Positions 1 to 10,500 are shown, counted from the stretch's first letter. The stretch: 64,000 nt of DNA from Acidovorax sp. 69 (GCF_002797445.1 NZ_PGEP01000001.1:1177001-1241000); one strand, 5' to 3'. Translations and numbers: made by a program. Notes: a model not told the origin generated them from the sequence alone.

Positions 1-2060
1 GACTCTTCGGCCAGCGGGATGAACTCTGCGGGCGAAACCATGCCCTGCACGGGGTGTTGCCAGCGCACCAGTGCCTCGGCGCCGAGGATTCGGCCCAGGC
101 TGTCCACCTGGGGCTGGTACAGCAGCAAAAATTGTGATTGCCGCAGGCCGTTGTGCAGTTCGGTCTCCAGCAGCGCGCGGCGGTTCACGGCCTGCTGCAT
201 GTCGGGGTCAAAAAAGCGCAGCGTGTTGCGACCCGCATCTTTGGCTCGGTACATGGCCATGTCGGCTTGTTTGAGCACCTCGTCCACCGAGTCACGGTGA
301 TGGCTCAGCAAGGTGGCGCCGATGCTGGCCGAGAAGTGATGCTCGTGCCCGGCCAGCTCGTAGGGCTGGCGGAGCTGGGTCAGGATCAATTCGCCCAGGG
401 TGCGGGTCTGCGCGGCGGCCTCGGGTGCGTCGCTGCTCAGGTTCTGCAACACCACGACGAACTCGTCGCCGCCCAGGCGGGCCACGGTGTCCTGCTCGCG
501 CACACAGCCGCGCAGGCGCTGGGCCACGTCCTTGAGCAGCAGATCGCCCACCTCGTGGCCTCGGGTGTCGTTCAGGGTCTTGAAGTTGTCCAGGTCCACA
601 AACAGCACGGCCGTGGTCAGGCCAGATCGCGCACCGTTGACCAGCACCTGCTGTAGCCGGTCTACCAGCAGACGGCGGTTGGGCAGTTGTGTGAGCGCGT
701 CGTAGAACGCCAGGTAGCGCGCTTCGTCTTCGGCGGCCTTGCGGCCCGAGATGTCAATGTCGATACAGAACATCTCCGGCGGGTGACCTGGCACCTGGAT
801 GTAGGCGTGGCTTGAGAACACATCCACTGGTGATCCGTCCTTGCGCCGCAGCTGCAGCTCGCCGGCAGGAATGACATCGCCCGTGTCGAACATGTGCTGC
901 ACATGGGTGCGCACGGCGTCGCGCATGGGGGGCGGGATGATCAGGTCGAGCAGGTTGGCGCCCAGCGCTTCTTCGGCGGTGTAGCCATAAAGGTGCTCGG
1001 AGGCCTTGTTCCAGTAGCTCGTGGTGCCGTCTTCGAGATAGCCTTGGACCGAGATGGACGGAATGTTGCGCAGCAAAGACCGAAACCGCAGCTCCGATTC
1101 GCGCAGTGCGCTTTCGGCCTGTTTGCGTTTGGTGATGTCCCGTGCCAGGAACACGACGGCCGCGTGGCCACCCGCCTTGACGCCCAGGGGTTGGGTGCGC
1201 CCCTCGAATTCGCGCTGCCCTGACAGCGTCTGCATTTCATATTCCAGCGTGTGGGTCTCGCCAGAACGCAGGGTATCCTGGATCAACGCCATGAAGCGGT
1301 CGGCCTGCTCTTGGGGGAGCACCTCATGCAGTGTTTTGCCGATCAGTTGGGGGGCGCTGGCGGCCAATGCCGCGTCGTCGGGTGACAGCACTTCGACATA
1401 ACGTCCCTGCGCGTCCAGCACCAGCAGCACATCGGGGATGGCCTGTGCAATGGCATGCAACCGTGCCGCAATGCCGGTGAGCGCATGCTCGGTGGTCATG
1501 CGTTCTTCCACATCGCGCAGCAACAGGCCCAGCACCACGGTGGCGGGGGTGAAGGTCAGCAGATAGGGCAGGGCCAGCGTCTGGTTGATGCGCTGAACGG
1601 CTTCGGCAGGCAACAGCTGAAACAGCGCGATCACCGCCGTGTGCAGCAGCAGACCGAACAGCGCGAGGGTGACAGGCTCCACCCCCAGCCGCCCCCGGGC
1701 GCGGCCTTCGCGGTACACCAGTCCGAGAGCGGTGCACAGCCCAATCACCATCAGGCCCACCTCCGCGCCCGCGCCGCCCAGCCACAGGCGGCCCGTGGCG
1801 GCCATCAGCGCTGCAATGCACGCCACCAGCGGGCCGCCAAACAGGCCCGCCATGCTCAGCACCACCGAGCGTGCATCAAAGATCACGCCGGGCATCAGCA
1901 CCACAGGGGTGAGCATGCCCACTACGCAAATACCGCCAAAGATCAGCCCCGAAAAGGCCTGGCCGACCAAAGGGCGCTGTCGCCAAAGGCGGATGTTGAA
2001 CCCGTGCAGAAAGCACAGCGCCAACAGAAGGGCCACGCCTTTAACCAGCTCAATGAACAT
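1..2060 (-). CDS. Membrane PAS-PAS-GGDEF-EAL protein, 3' end cut by window edge
   Basis: This is a cyclic-di-GMP signalling protein, of which the first 686 residues are visible. The start ATG at 2060 is preceded by GGAGG. Residues about 1-170 are hydrophobic and resemble the 5TM-5TMR_LYT (LytS-type) sensor region. Two PAS domains follow (about 200-320 and 330-440). A GGDEF domain has an intact [10 protein letters not shown] motif near residue 531, and an EAL domain begins near 630 with GAEALVRW near 660. GGDEF domains make and EAL domains degrade c-di-GMP. The GGDEF motif looks catalytic, but the EAL catalytic residues lie outside the window, so the net activity cannot be judged. The ligand is unknown. 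Confidence 0.93.
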   Translation of the reverse strand, partial: MFIELVKGVALLLALCFLHGFNIRLWRQRPLVGQAFSGLIFGGICVVGMLTPVVLMPGVIFDARSVVLSMAGLFGGPLVACIAALMAATGRLWLGGAGAEVGLMVIGLCTALGLVYREGRARGRLGVEPVTLALFGLLLHTAVIALFQLLPAEAVQRINQTLALPYLLTFTPATVVLGLLLRDVEERMTTEHALTGIAARLHAIAQAIPDVLLVLDAQGRYVEVLSPDDAALAASAPQLIGKTLHEVLPQEQADRFMALIQDTLRSGETHTLEYEMQTLSGQREFEGRTQPLGVKAGGHAAVVFLARDITKRKQAESALRESELRFRSLLRNIPSISVQGYLEDGTTSYWNKASEHLYGYTAEEALGANLLDLIIPPPMRDAVRTHVQHMFDTGDVIPAGELQLRRKDGSPVDVFSSHAYIQVPGHPPEMFCIDIDISGRKAAEDEARYLAFYDALTQLPNRRLLVDRLQQVLVNGARSGLTTAVLFVDLDNFKTLNDTRGHEVGDLLLKDVAQRLRGCVREQDTVARLGGDEFVVVLQNLSSDAPEAAAQTRTLGELILTQLRQPYELAGHEHHFSASIGATLLSHHRDSVDEVLKQADMAMYRAKDAGRNTLRFFDPDMQQAVNRRALLETELHNGLRQSQFLLLYQPQVDSLGRILGAEALVRWQHPVQGMVSPAEFIPLAEE

Positions 2061-2123
2061 GGGCCTCCGTGCTTTTCGAGGGGAAGGCCCATCATGGGGG
2101 AATTGTTGCGATTCGTAAACGTG

Positions 2124-2149
2124 AAAATGGCCCCGGATGGAGCCATTTC
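2124..2149 (-). terminator. Weak hairpin downstream of ftsY
   Basis: A 7-bp stem (AAATGGC / GCCATTT) lies about 40 bases beyond the ftsY stop, between ftsY and the GGDEF/EAL gene on the same strand. There is no clear U-run, so termination is only a guess. Confidence 0.3.
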
Positions 2150-2190
2150 AGAAAGGCGGGTGCCGTCCCGTGTTGCGGGGTCGGGTGCTT

Positions 2191-3567
<1,377 letters not shown>

Positions 3568-3595
3568 TGGAGGGTTCGTAGAATCACTCCATTCT

Positions 3596-5041
3596 ATGAA
3601 ACGCGCTTCCACCCTACTGGGCCTCATGGCCTGCCTCTCGTTCGGGGCTGCCTTTGCGGCAACGCCACCGGTGTCTCAACCCAGTGCCACAGCGCCCGCC
3701 ACACCGTCGACCACGGCCTCTGGCGCACAGGAGTTCATGCTCAAAAACGGCATGCGGCTCATCGTGCAACCCGACCGCCGTGCCCCGACGGCGGTGCACA
3801 TGGTCTGGGTGCGTGTGGGCTCCATGGATGAGGTCGATGGCACCTCGGGCGTGGCCCACGCGCTGGAGCACATGATGTTCAAGGGCACGAAGACGCTGCC
3901 ACCGGGCGAGTTCTCGCGCCGCGTGGCGGCTCTGGGTGGCCGCGAAAACGCCTTTACCAGCCGCGACTACACCGGCTACTACCAGCAGATCCCGTCCAAC
4001 CGGCTGGAGGACGTGATGAAGCTCGAATCGGACCGTTTTGCTAACAACCACTGGCCCGACGAAGAGTTCAAGAAAGAGATCGAGGTCGTCAAGGAAGAGC
4101 GCCGGCTGCGCACCGAAGATCAGCCCCGCGCCATGCTGGCCGAGCAGCTTTTTGCGGCCACCTTCAACGCCTCGCCCTACCGCCGCCCCATCGTGGGCTG
4201 GATGAGCGATCTGGACGCGATGACACCCGACGACGTGCGCGCCTTCCACCGCCAGTGGTACACGCCCACCAACGCCGCCGTGGTGGTGGCCGGTGACGTG
4301 GATGTGGCCCAGGTGCGAACGCTGGCAGAAAAATATTACGGCAGCCTGCCCGTGCATGCCCTGCCCGCGCGCAAGCCGCGCACCGAGCCCGTGCAGCAGG
4401 GCCTGCGCCGCCTCGCCGTCAAGGCCCCGGCCGAGCAGGCCTATGTGGCGCTGGCCTTCCGCGCGCCCAGCCTGGACCGCGTGGATCAGCTCACCGACCA
4501 GGACCGCGACGCGCTGGCGCTGATGGTGCTCTCGGCAGTGTTCAACGGCTATGACGGTGCCCGACTGGACCGTGCGCTGACCCAGGGTGAGAACCGCGTG
4601 GCCGACAGCGCCAGCAGCAGCGCCATGGTCACCGGGCGCGGCCCCAGCCTGTTCATGCTCAGCGGCGTGCCCGCAGCGGGCAAAACAGCCCAGCAGGTGG
4701 AAGATGCGCTGCGTGCCGAAGTGGCCCGCGTGGCGCGCGATGGCGTGAGCGAGGAAGAGCTGGCCCGCGTCAAGACGCAATGGATCGCCTCGACCGTGTA
4801 CGAGCGCGATTCGGTGATGAGCCAGGCGCAGGAGCTGGGCGGCAACTGGGTGCAGGGCTTTCCACTCGACGCACAGGAGCGCCTGCTGGCCCTGCTGCGC
4901 ACCGTGACCCCTGCCCAGGTACAGGCCGCAGCCGCCAAATACTTCGGTGACGACCAACTGACCGTGGCCACCTTGCTGCCCCAGCCCCTGGATGCTCCCC
5001 GCGCACGCGCCACGCTGCCGCCGGGCGCTGTCATCCGTTGA
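3596..5041 (+). CDS. M16 family zinc metallopeptidase, catalytic type
   Basis: This is an insulinase/pitrilysin-family peptidase of 481 residues. The N-terminus MKRASTLLGLMACLSFGAAFAA reads as a Sec signal peptide, so the enzyme is probably periplasmic. The zinc-binding inverted motif HALEH is present near residues 87-91, with a supporting glutamate in the downstream KEEIEVVKEERRL-type helix. The M16_C domain covers roughly 220-400. The next gene is a second M16 protein that lacks the zinc motif. This matches two-subunit M16 enzymes in which one chain is catalytic and the other helps form the chamber. The substrate is unknown. No Shine-Dalgarno sequence is evident before ATG 3596. Confidence 0.92.
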   Translation: MKRASTLLGLMACLSFGAAFAATPPVSQPSATAPATPSTTASGAQEFMLKNGMRLIVQPDRRAPTAVHMVWVRVGSMDEVDGTSGVAHALEHMMFKGTKTLPPGEFSRRVAALGGRENAFTSRDYTGYYQQIPSNRLEDVMKLESDRFANNHWPDEEFKKEIEVVKEERRLRTEDQPRAMLAEQLFAATFNASPYRRPIVGWMSDLDAMTPDDVRAFHRQWYTPTNAAVVVAGDVDVAQVRTLAEKYYGSLPVHALPARKPRTEPVQQGLRRLAVKAPAEQAYVALAFRAPSLDRVDQLTDQDRDALALMVLSAVFNGYDGARLDRALTQGENRVADSASSSAMVTGRGPSLFMLSGVPAAGKTAQQVEDALRAEVARVARDGVSEEELARVKTQWIASTVYERDSVMSQAQELGGNWVQGFPLDAQERLLALLRTVTPAQVQAAAAKYFGDDQLTVATLLPQPLDAPRARATLPPGAVIR

Positions 5042-5062
5042 ACCCGCACTGGGCCATTGCAC

Positions 5063-6409
5063 ATGAATACTATTAAAAATATAGCTGCTCGCGCTTTACT
5101 GATAGGCGCTGGGGCCGTTCTTTACTCAAACCCCTCCTGGGCGCTGCTGCCCATCCAGCACTGGACCGAGGCCAGTGGCGCCAAGGTCTATCTGGTTGAA
5201 AGCCCGGTCATCCCCATGGTGGATGTTCAGATTGACTTTGATGCTGGCAGCCGCCGCGACCCTGTGGCGCAGTCGGGCCTGGCCAGCGCGGTGGCCGCCA
5301 TGGCCAGCAAAGGTGTGAAGGCCGTAGGCGCCGAGCCCGCGCTCGACGAAAACGCCCTGGGCGAAGCCTGGGCCGACCTGGGCGCCAGCTTTGAGGCTGC
5401 AGCCGACAACGATGCCCTGCACTATTCGTTGCGCTCGCTCACCGACGCGCCGCTGCTCGACCGCGCCGCCCGCCTGGCCGCCCGCCAGATCGCTGAACCC
5501 AGTGTGAACGATGAGGTCTGGCAGCGCGACCGCGCACGCTGGAGCGCCAGCATCAAGGAGTCCAACACCCGCCCCGCCACCGTGGCCAACCATGCGTTTG
5601 CGGCGGCCGTGTATGGCAGCCATCCCTATGGTGTGCGCACCACCGAAGCCACGCTGGCGCGCATCGGCGTGGCCGACATGCAGGCCTTCCATGCCCAGAC
5701 CATTGCGGCCTGTCGCGCCAAGGTCAGCATCGTGGGGGCCGTCACCCGTGCCCAAGCGCAGACCCTGGTGGCCACACTGCTGTCGCGCCTGCCCGCCACA
5801 TCGGGCTGCGCGCCGCTGCCGCCCGTGGGCGAGATTGCCGCCCTGACCGCGCCGGCAGAGCAGAACATCCCCTTTGCCTCGGCACAGGCCCATGTGCTCA
5901 TTGGCCAGCCGGGTTTTCAGCGCCGAGACCCGGATTTTGTTGCGCTGCTGGTGGGTAACCACATCCTGGGCGGCGGCGGTTTTGTATCGCGCCTGACCAA
6001 CGAGGTGCGCGAAAAGCGCGGCCTGAGCTACAGCGTCTACAGCTATTTCGCATCCGGCTTGCACGCCGGTGCCTTTACCGTGGGCCTGCAGACCCGGCCC
6101 GACCAGGCGGCCCAGGCCGTGACGGTGTCACGCGACGTGATCGCCCGTTTTGTGGCCGACGGCCCCACCGAGGCCGAGTTGCGTGCCGCCAAGGACAACC
6201 TGATCGGCGGTTTTGCGCTGCGCATCGACAGCAACAAGAAGCTGCTGGGTAACGTGGCCAACATTGCCTGGAACGAATTGCCGCTGGACTACCTGGACCA
6301 GTGGACGAAAAAGGTGGAATCCCTCACCGTGGCCGAGGTGCGTGCCGCCATGGCGCGCAAGCTGCAGCCCGAACGCATGGTGACGGTGGTCGTGGGAGGC
6401 AAGCCATGA
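5063..6409 (+). CDS. M16 family protein, non-catalytic partner
   Basis: This 448-residue M16-fold protein lies 21 bases after the catalytic M16 gene. The sequence at the position of the zinc motif (FDAGSRRDPVAQSGLAS) has no HxxEH, so it is probably the non-catalytic partner. The C-terminal half keeps the M16_C signature, including LLVGNHILGGGGFVSRL and EVREKRGLSYSVYS. I chose ATG 5063; a TTG two codons upstream is also possible. The N-terminal signal-like segment (NIAARALLIGAGAVLYSNP) coincides with a degenerate copy of the dispersed palindromic repeat, so part of the exported leader may derive from a repeat. The stop overlaps the rsmD start as ATGA. Confidence 0.9.
   Translation: MNTIKNIAARALLIGAGAVLYSNPSWALLPIQHWTEASGAKVYLVESPVIPMVDVQIDFDAGSRRDPVAQSGLASAVAAMASKGVKAVGAEPALDENALGEAWADLGASFEAAADNDALHYSLRSLTDAPLLDRAARLAARQIAEPSVNDEVWQRDRARWSASIKESNTRPATVANHAFAAAVYGSHPYGVRTTEATLARIGVADMQAFHAQTIAACRAKVSIVGAVTRAQAQTLVATLLSRLPATSGCAPLPPVGEIAALTAPAEQNIPFASAQAHVLIGQPGFQRRDPDFVALLVGNHILGGGGFVSRLTNEVREKRGLSYSVYSYFASGLHAGAFTVGLQTRPDQAAQAVTVSRDVIARFVADGPTEAELRAAKDNLIGGFALRIDSNKKLLGNVANIAWNELPLDYLDQWTKKVESLTVAEVRAAMARKLQPERMVTVVVGGKP
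5078..5125 (+). repeat. Palindromic repeat family A, copy 1 (in M16 signal peptide)
   Basis: This is a degenerate copy of the dispersed repeat (ATATAGCTGCTCGCGCTTTA ... GGCGCTGGGGCC). It is read in frame as the hydrophobic leader of the second M16 protein, in the same phase (ATA GCT nnn) as copies 5 and 11. Confidence 0.6.
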
Positions 6410-7122
6410 GCCGCTCGACCCTGAAAACAACTGCCATCAACGCCGAGATCCGCAAGGCCCAGGCTGCTGCAGCCGCTCCCCCGGTTGCCGCCACCGGCAA
6501 GAAGGGCGCGCCCAAAAACAAGGATAGGGCGGCCGCAGCCGCTGCGCCCAAGGGCGCGGGCGAAATCCGCATCATCGGCGGGCTGTGGAAGCGCACCCGC
6601 CTGCCCGTGGCGCAGCGACCCGGCCTGCGCCCCACGCCCGACCGCGTGCGCGAAACCCTGTTCAACTGGCTGGGGCAGGACCTGGCGGGCTGGCGCTGCC
6701 TGGACGCTTTCGCGGGCACCGGCGCCCTGGGGCTGGAGGCTGCCTCACGCGGTGCCAGCGCCGTGCAGCTAGTGGAAAGCGATGCCGTCCTGGTGGCCCA
6801 GCTGCACACCCTGCAGCAGCGCCTGCAGGCCACCGCCGTGCGCGTGCAGCGTGGCGACGGGATTGCCGCCCTCAAACAGGCGGCGCCCGCCAGCATCGAC
6901 CTCGTGCTGCTGGACCCGCCGTTTGACAGCGACCTTTTCGGCGCGGCCCTCCAGGCGGCAGCCAAAGCGGTCGCCGCCGAGGGGTTTGTGTACCTGGAGG
7001 CGCCCCGCGTCTGGACGGACGAGGAACTGGCGCCCTGGGGGCTGGCTGTGCACCGTCACCTCAAGGCGGGCGCCGTGCATGCGCATCTGCTGCGCCCCGC
7101 AGCCGCCATCACAGCGGTTTGA
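6406..7122 (+). CDS. rsmD: 16S rRNA (guanine966-N2)-methyltransferase
   Basis: RsmD methylates G966 of 16S rRNA using S-adenosylmethionine. The 238-residue frame starts at ATG 6406, which overlaps the preceding stop (ATGA). Residues 1-55 form an Ala/Lys-rich extension beyond the usual length of about 190. The family core follows: GEIRIIGG, RPTPDRVRETLFNWL, the SAM-binding segment FAGTGALGLEAASRGA, and the catalytic LLDPPFDSD (DPPF) motif. Co-transcription with the M16 genes is implied by the overlap. Confidence 0.95.
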   Translation: MSRSTLKTTAINAEIRKAQAAAAAPPVAATGKKGAPKNKDRAAAAAAPKGAGEIRIIGGLWKRTRLPVAQRPGLRPTPDRVRETLFNWLGQDLAGWRCLDAFAGTGALGLEAASRGASAVQLVESDAVLVAQLHTLQQRLQATAVRVQRGDGIAALKQAAPASIDLVLLDPPFDSDLFGAALQAAAKAVAAEGFVYLEAPRVWTDEELAPWGLAVHRHLKAGAVHAHLLRPAAAITAV

Positions 7123-7138
7123 CCGCGCCAGGCCGTGT

Positions 7139-7152
7139 TGCAGTGCACTGCA
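7139..7152. promoter_or_regulatory. Perfect 14-bp palindrome upstream of coaD
   Basis: The sequence TGCAGTGCACTGCA is a perfect dyad. It directly abuts a TAAT-containing -10-like stretch (CATAATGCGC), about 100 bases before coaD and just after rsmD. This position suits an operator, but no regulator is known from the sequence. Confidence 0.4.
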
Positions 7153-7251
7153 TAATGCGCGCACGCGGCCCGGCGGTCCTGGGGACGGTGCCATCACCTG
7201 TCCTCCGGACCCCGGCCAACGACCCTTCCGCCAGACAGGAGACAACCAGCC

Positions 7252-7755
7252 ATGGCCCAGAACGTGCTCGCCGTTTACCCCGGAACCTTTGACCCCATCA
7301 CACTAGGCCACGAAGACGTGGTGCGCAGGGCCACCCAGTTGTTCGAACGCGTGATCGTGGCCGTGGCAGCGGGGCATCACAAGAAAACCCTGTTCAGTCT
7401 GGAAGAGCGCATCGACATGTGCCGCGAGGCCGTCAAGAGTTACCCGCAGGTGCAGGTGGAAAGCTTCTCGGGCCTGTTGCGCGACTTTGTGGTGTCGCGT
7501 GGCGGCAAGGCCATGGTGCGGGGCTTGCGCGCCGTGACCGACTTTGACTACGAGTTTCAGCTGGCGGGGATGAACCGCAGCCTGATGCCGCAGGTCGAGA
7601 CCGTGTTTTTGACCCCCAGCGACAAATACCAGTTCATCAGCAGCACCTTTGTGCGCGAGATCGCGGTGCTGGGCGGGGAGGTGACTAAGTTTGTGTCGCC
7701 GTCCGTGGAAGAGCGGCTGGCCGTCAAGGTGCGTGGCCTGTCGGTACCGGGCTGA
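7252..7755 (+). CDS. coaD: Phosphopantetheine adenylyltransferase
   Basis: CoaD transfers AMP from ATP to 4'-phosphopantetheine to give dephospho-CoA, the penultimate step of coenzyme A synthesis. The 167-residue length is typical. The nucleotidyltransferase motif [12 protein letters not shown] is at residues 9-20 (TxGH), KAMVRGLR lies near 85, and ISSTFVREI is near 128. An AGGAG sequence precedes ATG 7252. It is relevant that panB, panC and panD, which supply pantothenate, are elsewhere in the same window. Confidence 0.97.
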   Translation: MAQNVLAVYPGTFDPITLGHEDVVRRATQLFERVIVAVAAGHHKKTLFSLEERIDMCREAVKSYPQVQVESFSGLLRDFVVSRGGKAMVRGLRAVTDFDYEFQLAGMNRSLMPQVETVFLTPSDKYQFISSTFVREIAVLGGEVTKFVSPSVEERLAVKVRGLSVPG

Positions 7756-7773
7756 GTGAGCGGGTTGTCCGCT

Positions 7774-7832
7774 GTTTTGCTCCTGCAGGCCTGTGGCGCT
7801 TGTAAATTAAGCACGTGTTGCTATATAAATGA
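7774..7832 (-). repeat. Palindromic repeat family A, copy 2
   Basis: This is a diverged, reverse-oriented copy in the 108-base space between the convergent coaD and lysR genes (TATAGCAACACGTGCTTA ... AAGCGCCACAGGCC on the minus strand). It could double as a terminator for either gene. Confidence 0.5.
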
Positions 7833-7863
7833 TAGTAATTGGCTCTGGTGCTGGGCCATTCCG

Positions 7864-8808
7864 TCAGTCCAGGCCTGGCGGTAGCCGCTGGGCGATGGCA
7901 TCGGCCTGCATGCGCAAGGCCTCCAGCATGGGCACTACCTCGGGCAGGGGCGGGCGATAAAGTGGCAGCAGCGCCGTCACGCTGAACGGGATGGAAAATG
8001 CCAGGCGCCGCAGCACCAGCCGCTCACTGGCGGCGGCCAGGGCTGTGACCGGGTTGACGATCGCAATGCCCAGGCCCTGCTCGACCATGGCGCACACGGC
8101 GGCGGCGCTGTGGGTTTCTACCCGCAGCGTGCGGGCCACGCCCGCCTCGGCAAAGCGGGCGTCGATCAGGCGGCGGTAGGGGTCATCGGCCGAGAGGCTC
8201 ACAAAAAACGCCTCCGCAAAATCGGCCAGTTGCAGTGTGGGTTTCTGAGCCAGCGCATGGCCCGCAGGCAGCACCGCCACTTCGTCGAGCGTGAGCAGTA
8301 CCTCGGCGCGCGTGCCAGGGGGCGCGCTGGTTTGCTCACACAGACCCAGATCAAAGCGCTGGGCACTCATCCATTCTTCAAGCAAGGGCGATTCTTGCGG
8401 CGTGACCGACAGGCGTGCCTGGGGGCTGCCTTGCATCAGATGGGCCGCAGCGCCCGGCAAAAGCGCGTGTGCCAGCGCGGGTAGGCACAGCACCGACAAC
8501 TGCACGGCGTCCGGGCGGCCCAGCGCCACAGCACGGTCCACCACCCGCTCCAGGCCCTGCCACGAACGCTGTACCTCGTCCCACAGCGCCAGCGCACGGG
8601 CATTGGGGCGCAGGCGGCCTTGTACGCGCTCGAACAGTGCATAACCGAGCAGTGACTCCAGCCGGGCCAGCTCGCGGCTCACGGTGGGTTGTGAGCTGTG
8701 CAGCAGGCTGGCAGCGCCCGTGGCACTGCCAGCGCTCATCACCGCCCGGAACACCTCGATATGCCGGTGCGTGATGCGGTGAACCGGTGATTCAGCGGTG
8801 TCTTTCAT
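7864..8808 (-). CDS. lysR: LysR transcriptional regulator of lysA
   Basis: This 314-residue LysR-type regulator starts MKDTAESPVHRITHRHIEVF. The N-terminal winged helix-turn-helix covers about 15-70 (AASLLHSSQPTVSRELARLE) and an effector-binding domain follows. It matches the LysR prototype closely: VTPQESPLLEEWMSAQR and VETHSAAAVCAMVEQGLGIAIVNP are near-identical blocks in E. coli LysR. It is transcribed divergently from lysA with 122 bases between starts, the classic arrangement in which LysR activates lysA with diaminopimelate as co-inducer and lysine opposing. I preferred ATG 8808; ATG 8820 is in frame upstream. Confidence 0.94.
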   Translation of the reverse strand: MKDTAESPVHRITHRHIEVFRAVMSAGSATGAASLLHSSQPTVSRELARLESLLGYALFERVQGRLRPNARALALWDEVQRSWQGLERVVDRAVALGRPDAVQLSVLCLPALAHALLPGAAAHLMQGSPQARLSVTPQESPLLEEWMSAQRFDLGLCEQTSAPPGTRAEVLLTLDEVAVLPAGHALAQKPTLQLADFAEAFFVSLSADDPYRRLIDARFAEAGVARTLRVETHSAAAVCAMVEQGLGIAIVNPVTALAAASERLVLRRLAFSIPFSVTALLPLYRPPLPEVVPMLEALRMQADAIAQRLPPGLD

Positions 8809-8820
8809 GTGGTAAAGCAT

Positions 8821-8837
8821 ATCCATAATGAATGGAT
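8821..8837. promoter_or_regulatory. Candidate LysR operator in lysR-lysA intergenic region
   Basis: A dyad ATCCAT-N5-ATGGAT sits just upstream of the lysR start and inside the divergent lysR/lysA control region. LysR-type regulators bind partly palindromic sites of about this size, so it is a reasonable operator candidate. Function is inferred from position only. Confidence 0.5.
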
Positions 8838-8930
8838 GTTGGAAAAACAAGCATTCGACTAGATGCTGTGCCGTGGGCATGATCCCGGCATGGGTGGCGT
8901 GTTGCGCCCAGTACCTTCGGAGCTTTTTGT

Positions 8931-10175
8931 ATGTCCAATCCTTTTTCGCCGGCCCAGTTGTGGTCCCTGGCTGACCAGTTTGGCACCCCGCTGTGGGTGT
9001 ACGACGCCGCGACCATCCGCGAGCGCATTGCGCAGGTGTCCAACTTTGACACCGTCCGTTTTGCACAAAAAGCCTGTTCCAACATCCATATCCTCAGGCT
9101 CATGCGCGAGCAGGGCGTGAAGGTGGATGCGGTCTCGCGTGGCGAAATCCTGCGCGCGCTGGCTGCGGGCTACGTGGCGGGTGGCGAGCCGTCCGAGATC
9201 GTTTTTACTGCCGATCTGTTCGATGCCACCACGCTCGACTGCGTGGTGGAGCACGGCGTGCCGGTCAACGCGGGCTCGATCGACATGCTGCACCAGCTGG
9301 GCGCGCGCTCGCCCGGCCACAGCGTGTGGTTGCGCATCAACCCCGGATTTGGCCACGGCCACAGCAACAAAACGAACACGGGTGGCGAGCACAGCAAACA
9401 CGGCATCTGGCACACCGACCTGCCTGCGGCGCTGGCCGCCATCGCGCAACACGGCTTGAAGCTGGTGGGCCTGCACATGCACATTGGCTCGGGTGTGGAC
9501 TACAGCCACCTGGCCGAGGTCTGCGGTGCCATGGTGGGCCTGGTCCGCACGGCCCATGCGGCAGGGCATGATTTGCACGCCATCTCGGCCGGTGGTGGCT
9601 TGTCCATCCCCTACCGCAGTGGCGATCCCGTCATTGACACCCAGCATTACCACGGCCTGTGGGACGCAGCGCGGCAGCAGGCCGAGGCGGTGGTGGGGCA
9701 CCAACTGGGTCTGGAGATCGAGCCCGGTCGTTTTCTGGTGGCCGAGTCAGGCGTGTTGCTGGGCGAAGTGCGTGCCACCAAAAATGCGGGCAACAACCAC
9801 TTTGTGCTGGTGGACACTGGGTTCAACGAACTCATGCGCCCGTCGATGTACGGCAGCTACCACGCCATGAGCGTGCTGCGCCGTGACGGCTCCACAGCGG
9901 CAGAGCAACCCACGGTGGTGGCGGGCCCGCTGTGTGAGTCGGGCGACGTGTTCACGCAGGGCGACGGCGGCGTGGTGCTGCCACGCGATCTGCCGGCCGC
10001 GCAGGTGGGCGACCTGCTGGTGATCCACGACACGGGGGCGTATGGTGCCAGCATGTCCTCCAACTACAACACGCGCCCGCTGATTGCCGAGGTGCTCGTG
10101 GATGGCGGCCAGGCCCGCCTGATCCGCCGCCGCCAGACGGTGGACGAGCTGCTGGCGCTGGAACTGGGCCTGTAA
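8931..10175 (+). CDS. lysA: Diaminopimelate decarboxylase
   Basis: LysA decarboxylates meso-diaminopimelate to L-lysine using pyridoxal phosphate. The protein has 414 residues and the E. coli-type organisation. The PLP lysine is K46 in RFAQKACSN. Other family blocks are HIGSGVDY near 185, SAGGGLSIPYR, LEIEPGRFLVAESG, GPLCESGDVF near 336 and DTGAYGASMSSNYNTRP near the C-terminus. It is divergent from lysR, which probably controls it. Confidence 0.97.
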   Translation: MSNPFSPAQLWSLADQFGTPLWVYDAATIRERIAQVSNFDTVRFAQKACSNIHILRLMREQGVKVDAVSRGEILRALAAGYVAGGEPSEIVFTADLFDATTLDCVVEHGVPVNAGSIDMLHQLGARSPGHSVWLRINPGFGHGHSNKTNTGGEHSKHGIWHTDLPAALAAIAQHGLKLVGLHMHIGSGVDYSHLAEVCGAMVGLVRTAHAAGHDLHAISAGGGLSIPYRSGDPVIDTQHYHGLWDAARQQAEAVVGHQLGLEIEPGRFLVAESGVLLGEVRATKNAGNNHFVLVDTGFNELMRPSMYGSYHAMSVLRRDGSTAAEQPTVVAGPLCESGDVFTQGDGGVVLPRDLPAAQVGDLLVIHDTGAYGASMSSNYNTRPLIAEVLVDGGQARLIRRRQTVDELLALELGL

Positions 10176-10280
10176 GCCCAGTTGGTAGCTGCGCGCGTGG
10201 TGGCTGCCAGCCAGCCAGGGTCGGTGGGGTAGGTGGGAGCCTACGGGCAGGCGCTGCAAAGCCGGACAACGGCGCTGCGG

Positions 10281-10317
10281 GGTGAGAAATACAGTGAAAG
10301 CACCTGACCTTCTCACC
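10281..10317 (+). promoter_or_regulatory. Stem-loop upstream of the small membrane peptide gene
   Basis: Perfect 8-bp arms GGTGAGAA and TTCTCACC enclose a 21-base loop and are followed by TTTTC. The element ends 5 bases before the AAGGAG of the small ORF at 10335. It may be the lysA terminator or a leader structure of the small gene. Confidence 0.45.
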
Positions 10318-10334
10318 TTTTCAAGGAGATTCCC

Positions 10335-10409
10335 ATGCCTCTCATTGCCTGGCTACTTGGTGTTCCGCTGTCGGTTGTGCTTCTGTTGATGTTGTTTGGG
10401 GTGTTTTGA
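10335..10409 (+). CDS. Candidate 24-residue single-span membrane peptide
   Basis: This short frame encodes a 24-residue peptide starting MPLIAWLLGVPLSVVLLLML and ending FGVF, almost entirely hydrophobic. A strong Shine-Dalgarno AAGGAG lies 6 bases upstream of ATG 10335, and a rho-independent terminator follows about 35 bases after the stop. Together these are good signs of a real small gene. It would form one transmembrane helix. I do not recognise a family; bacterial genomes hold many such small membrane peptides with regulatory or stress roles. It lies 160 bases after lysA and a hairpin separates them. Confidence 0.6.
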   Translation: MPLIAWLLGVPLSVVLLLMLFGVF

Positions 10410-10443
10410 ACATTCCCCTGTCAGCGACCCCACTGGCGTCCAG

Positions 10444-10484
10444 AAAAAAAGGCCCCTGCAGCATGCCGCAGGGGCCTTTTTTCT
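10444..10484. terminator. Bidirectional rho-independent terminator
   Basis: The strong hairpin AGGCCCCTGC ... GCAGGGGCCT is flanked by A-run on the left and T-run on the right. It can therefore terminate both the rightward lysA/small-peptide transcripts and leftward gpsA. Confidence 0.85.
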
Positions 10485-10500
10485 GGTTGGCACCATCGGT

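Noticed and set aside
3614..5062. Minus-strand open frame of about 480 codons opposite the first M16 gene
   Set aside because: The M16 zinc motif and signal peptide are on the plus strand; no domain in this frame.
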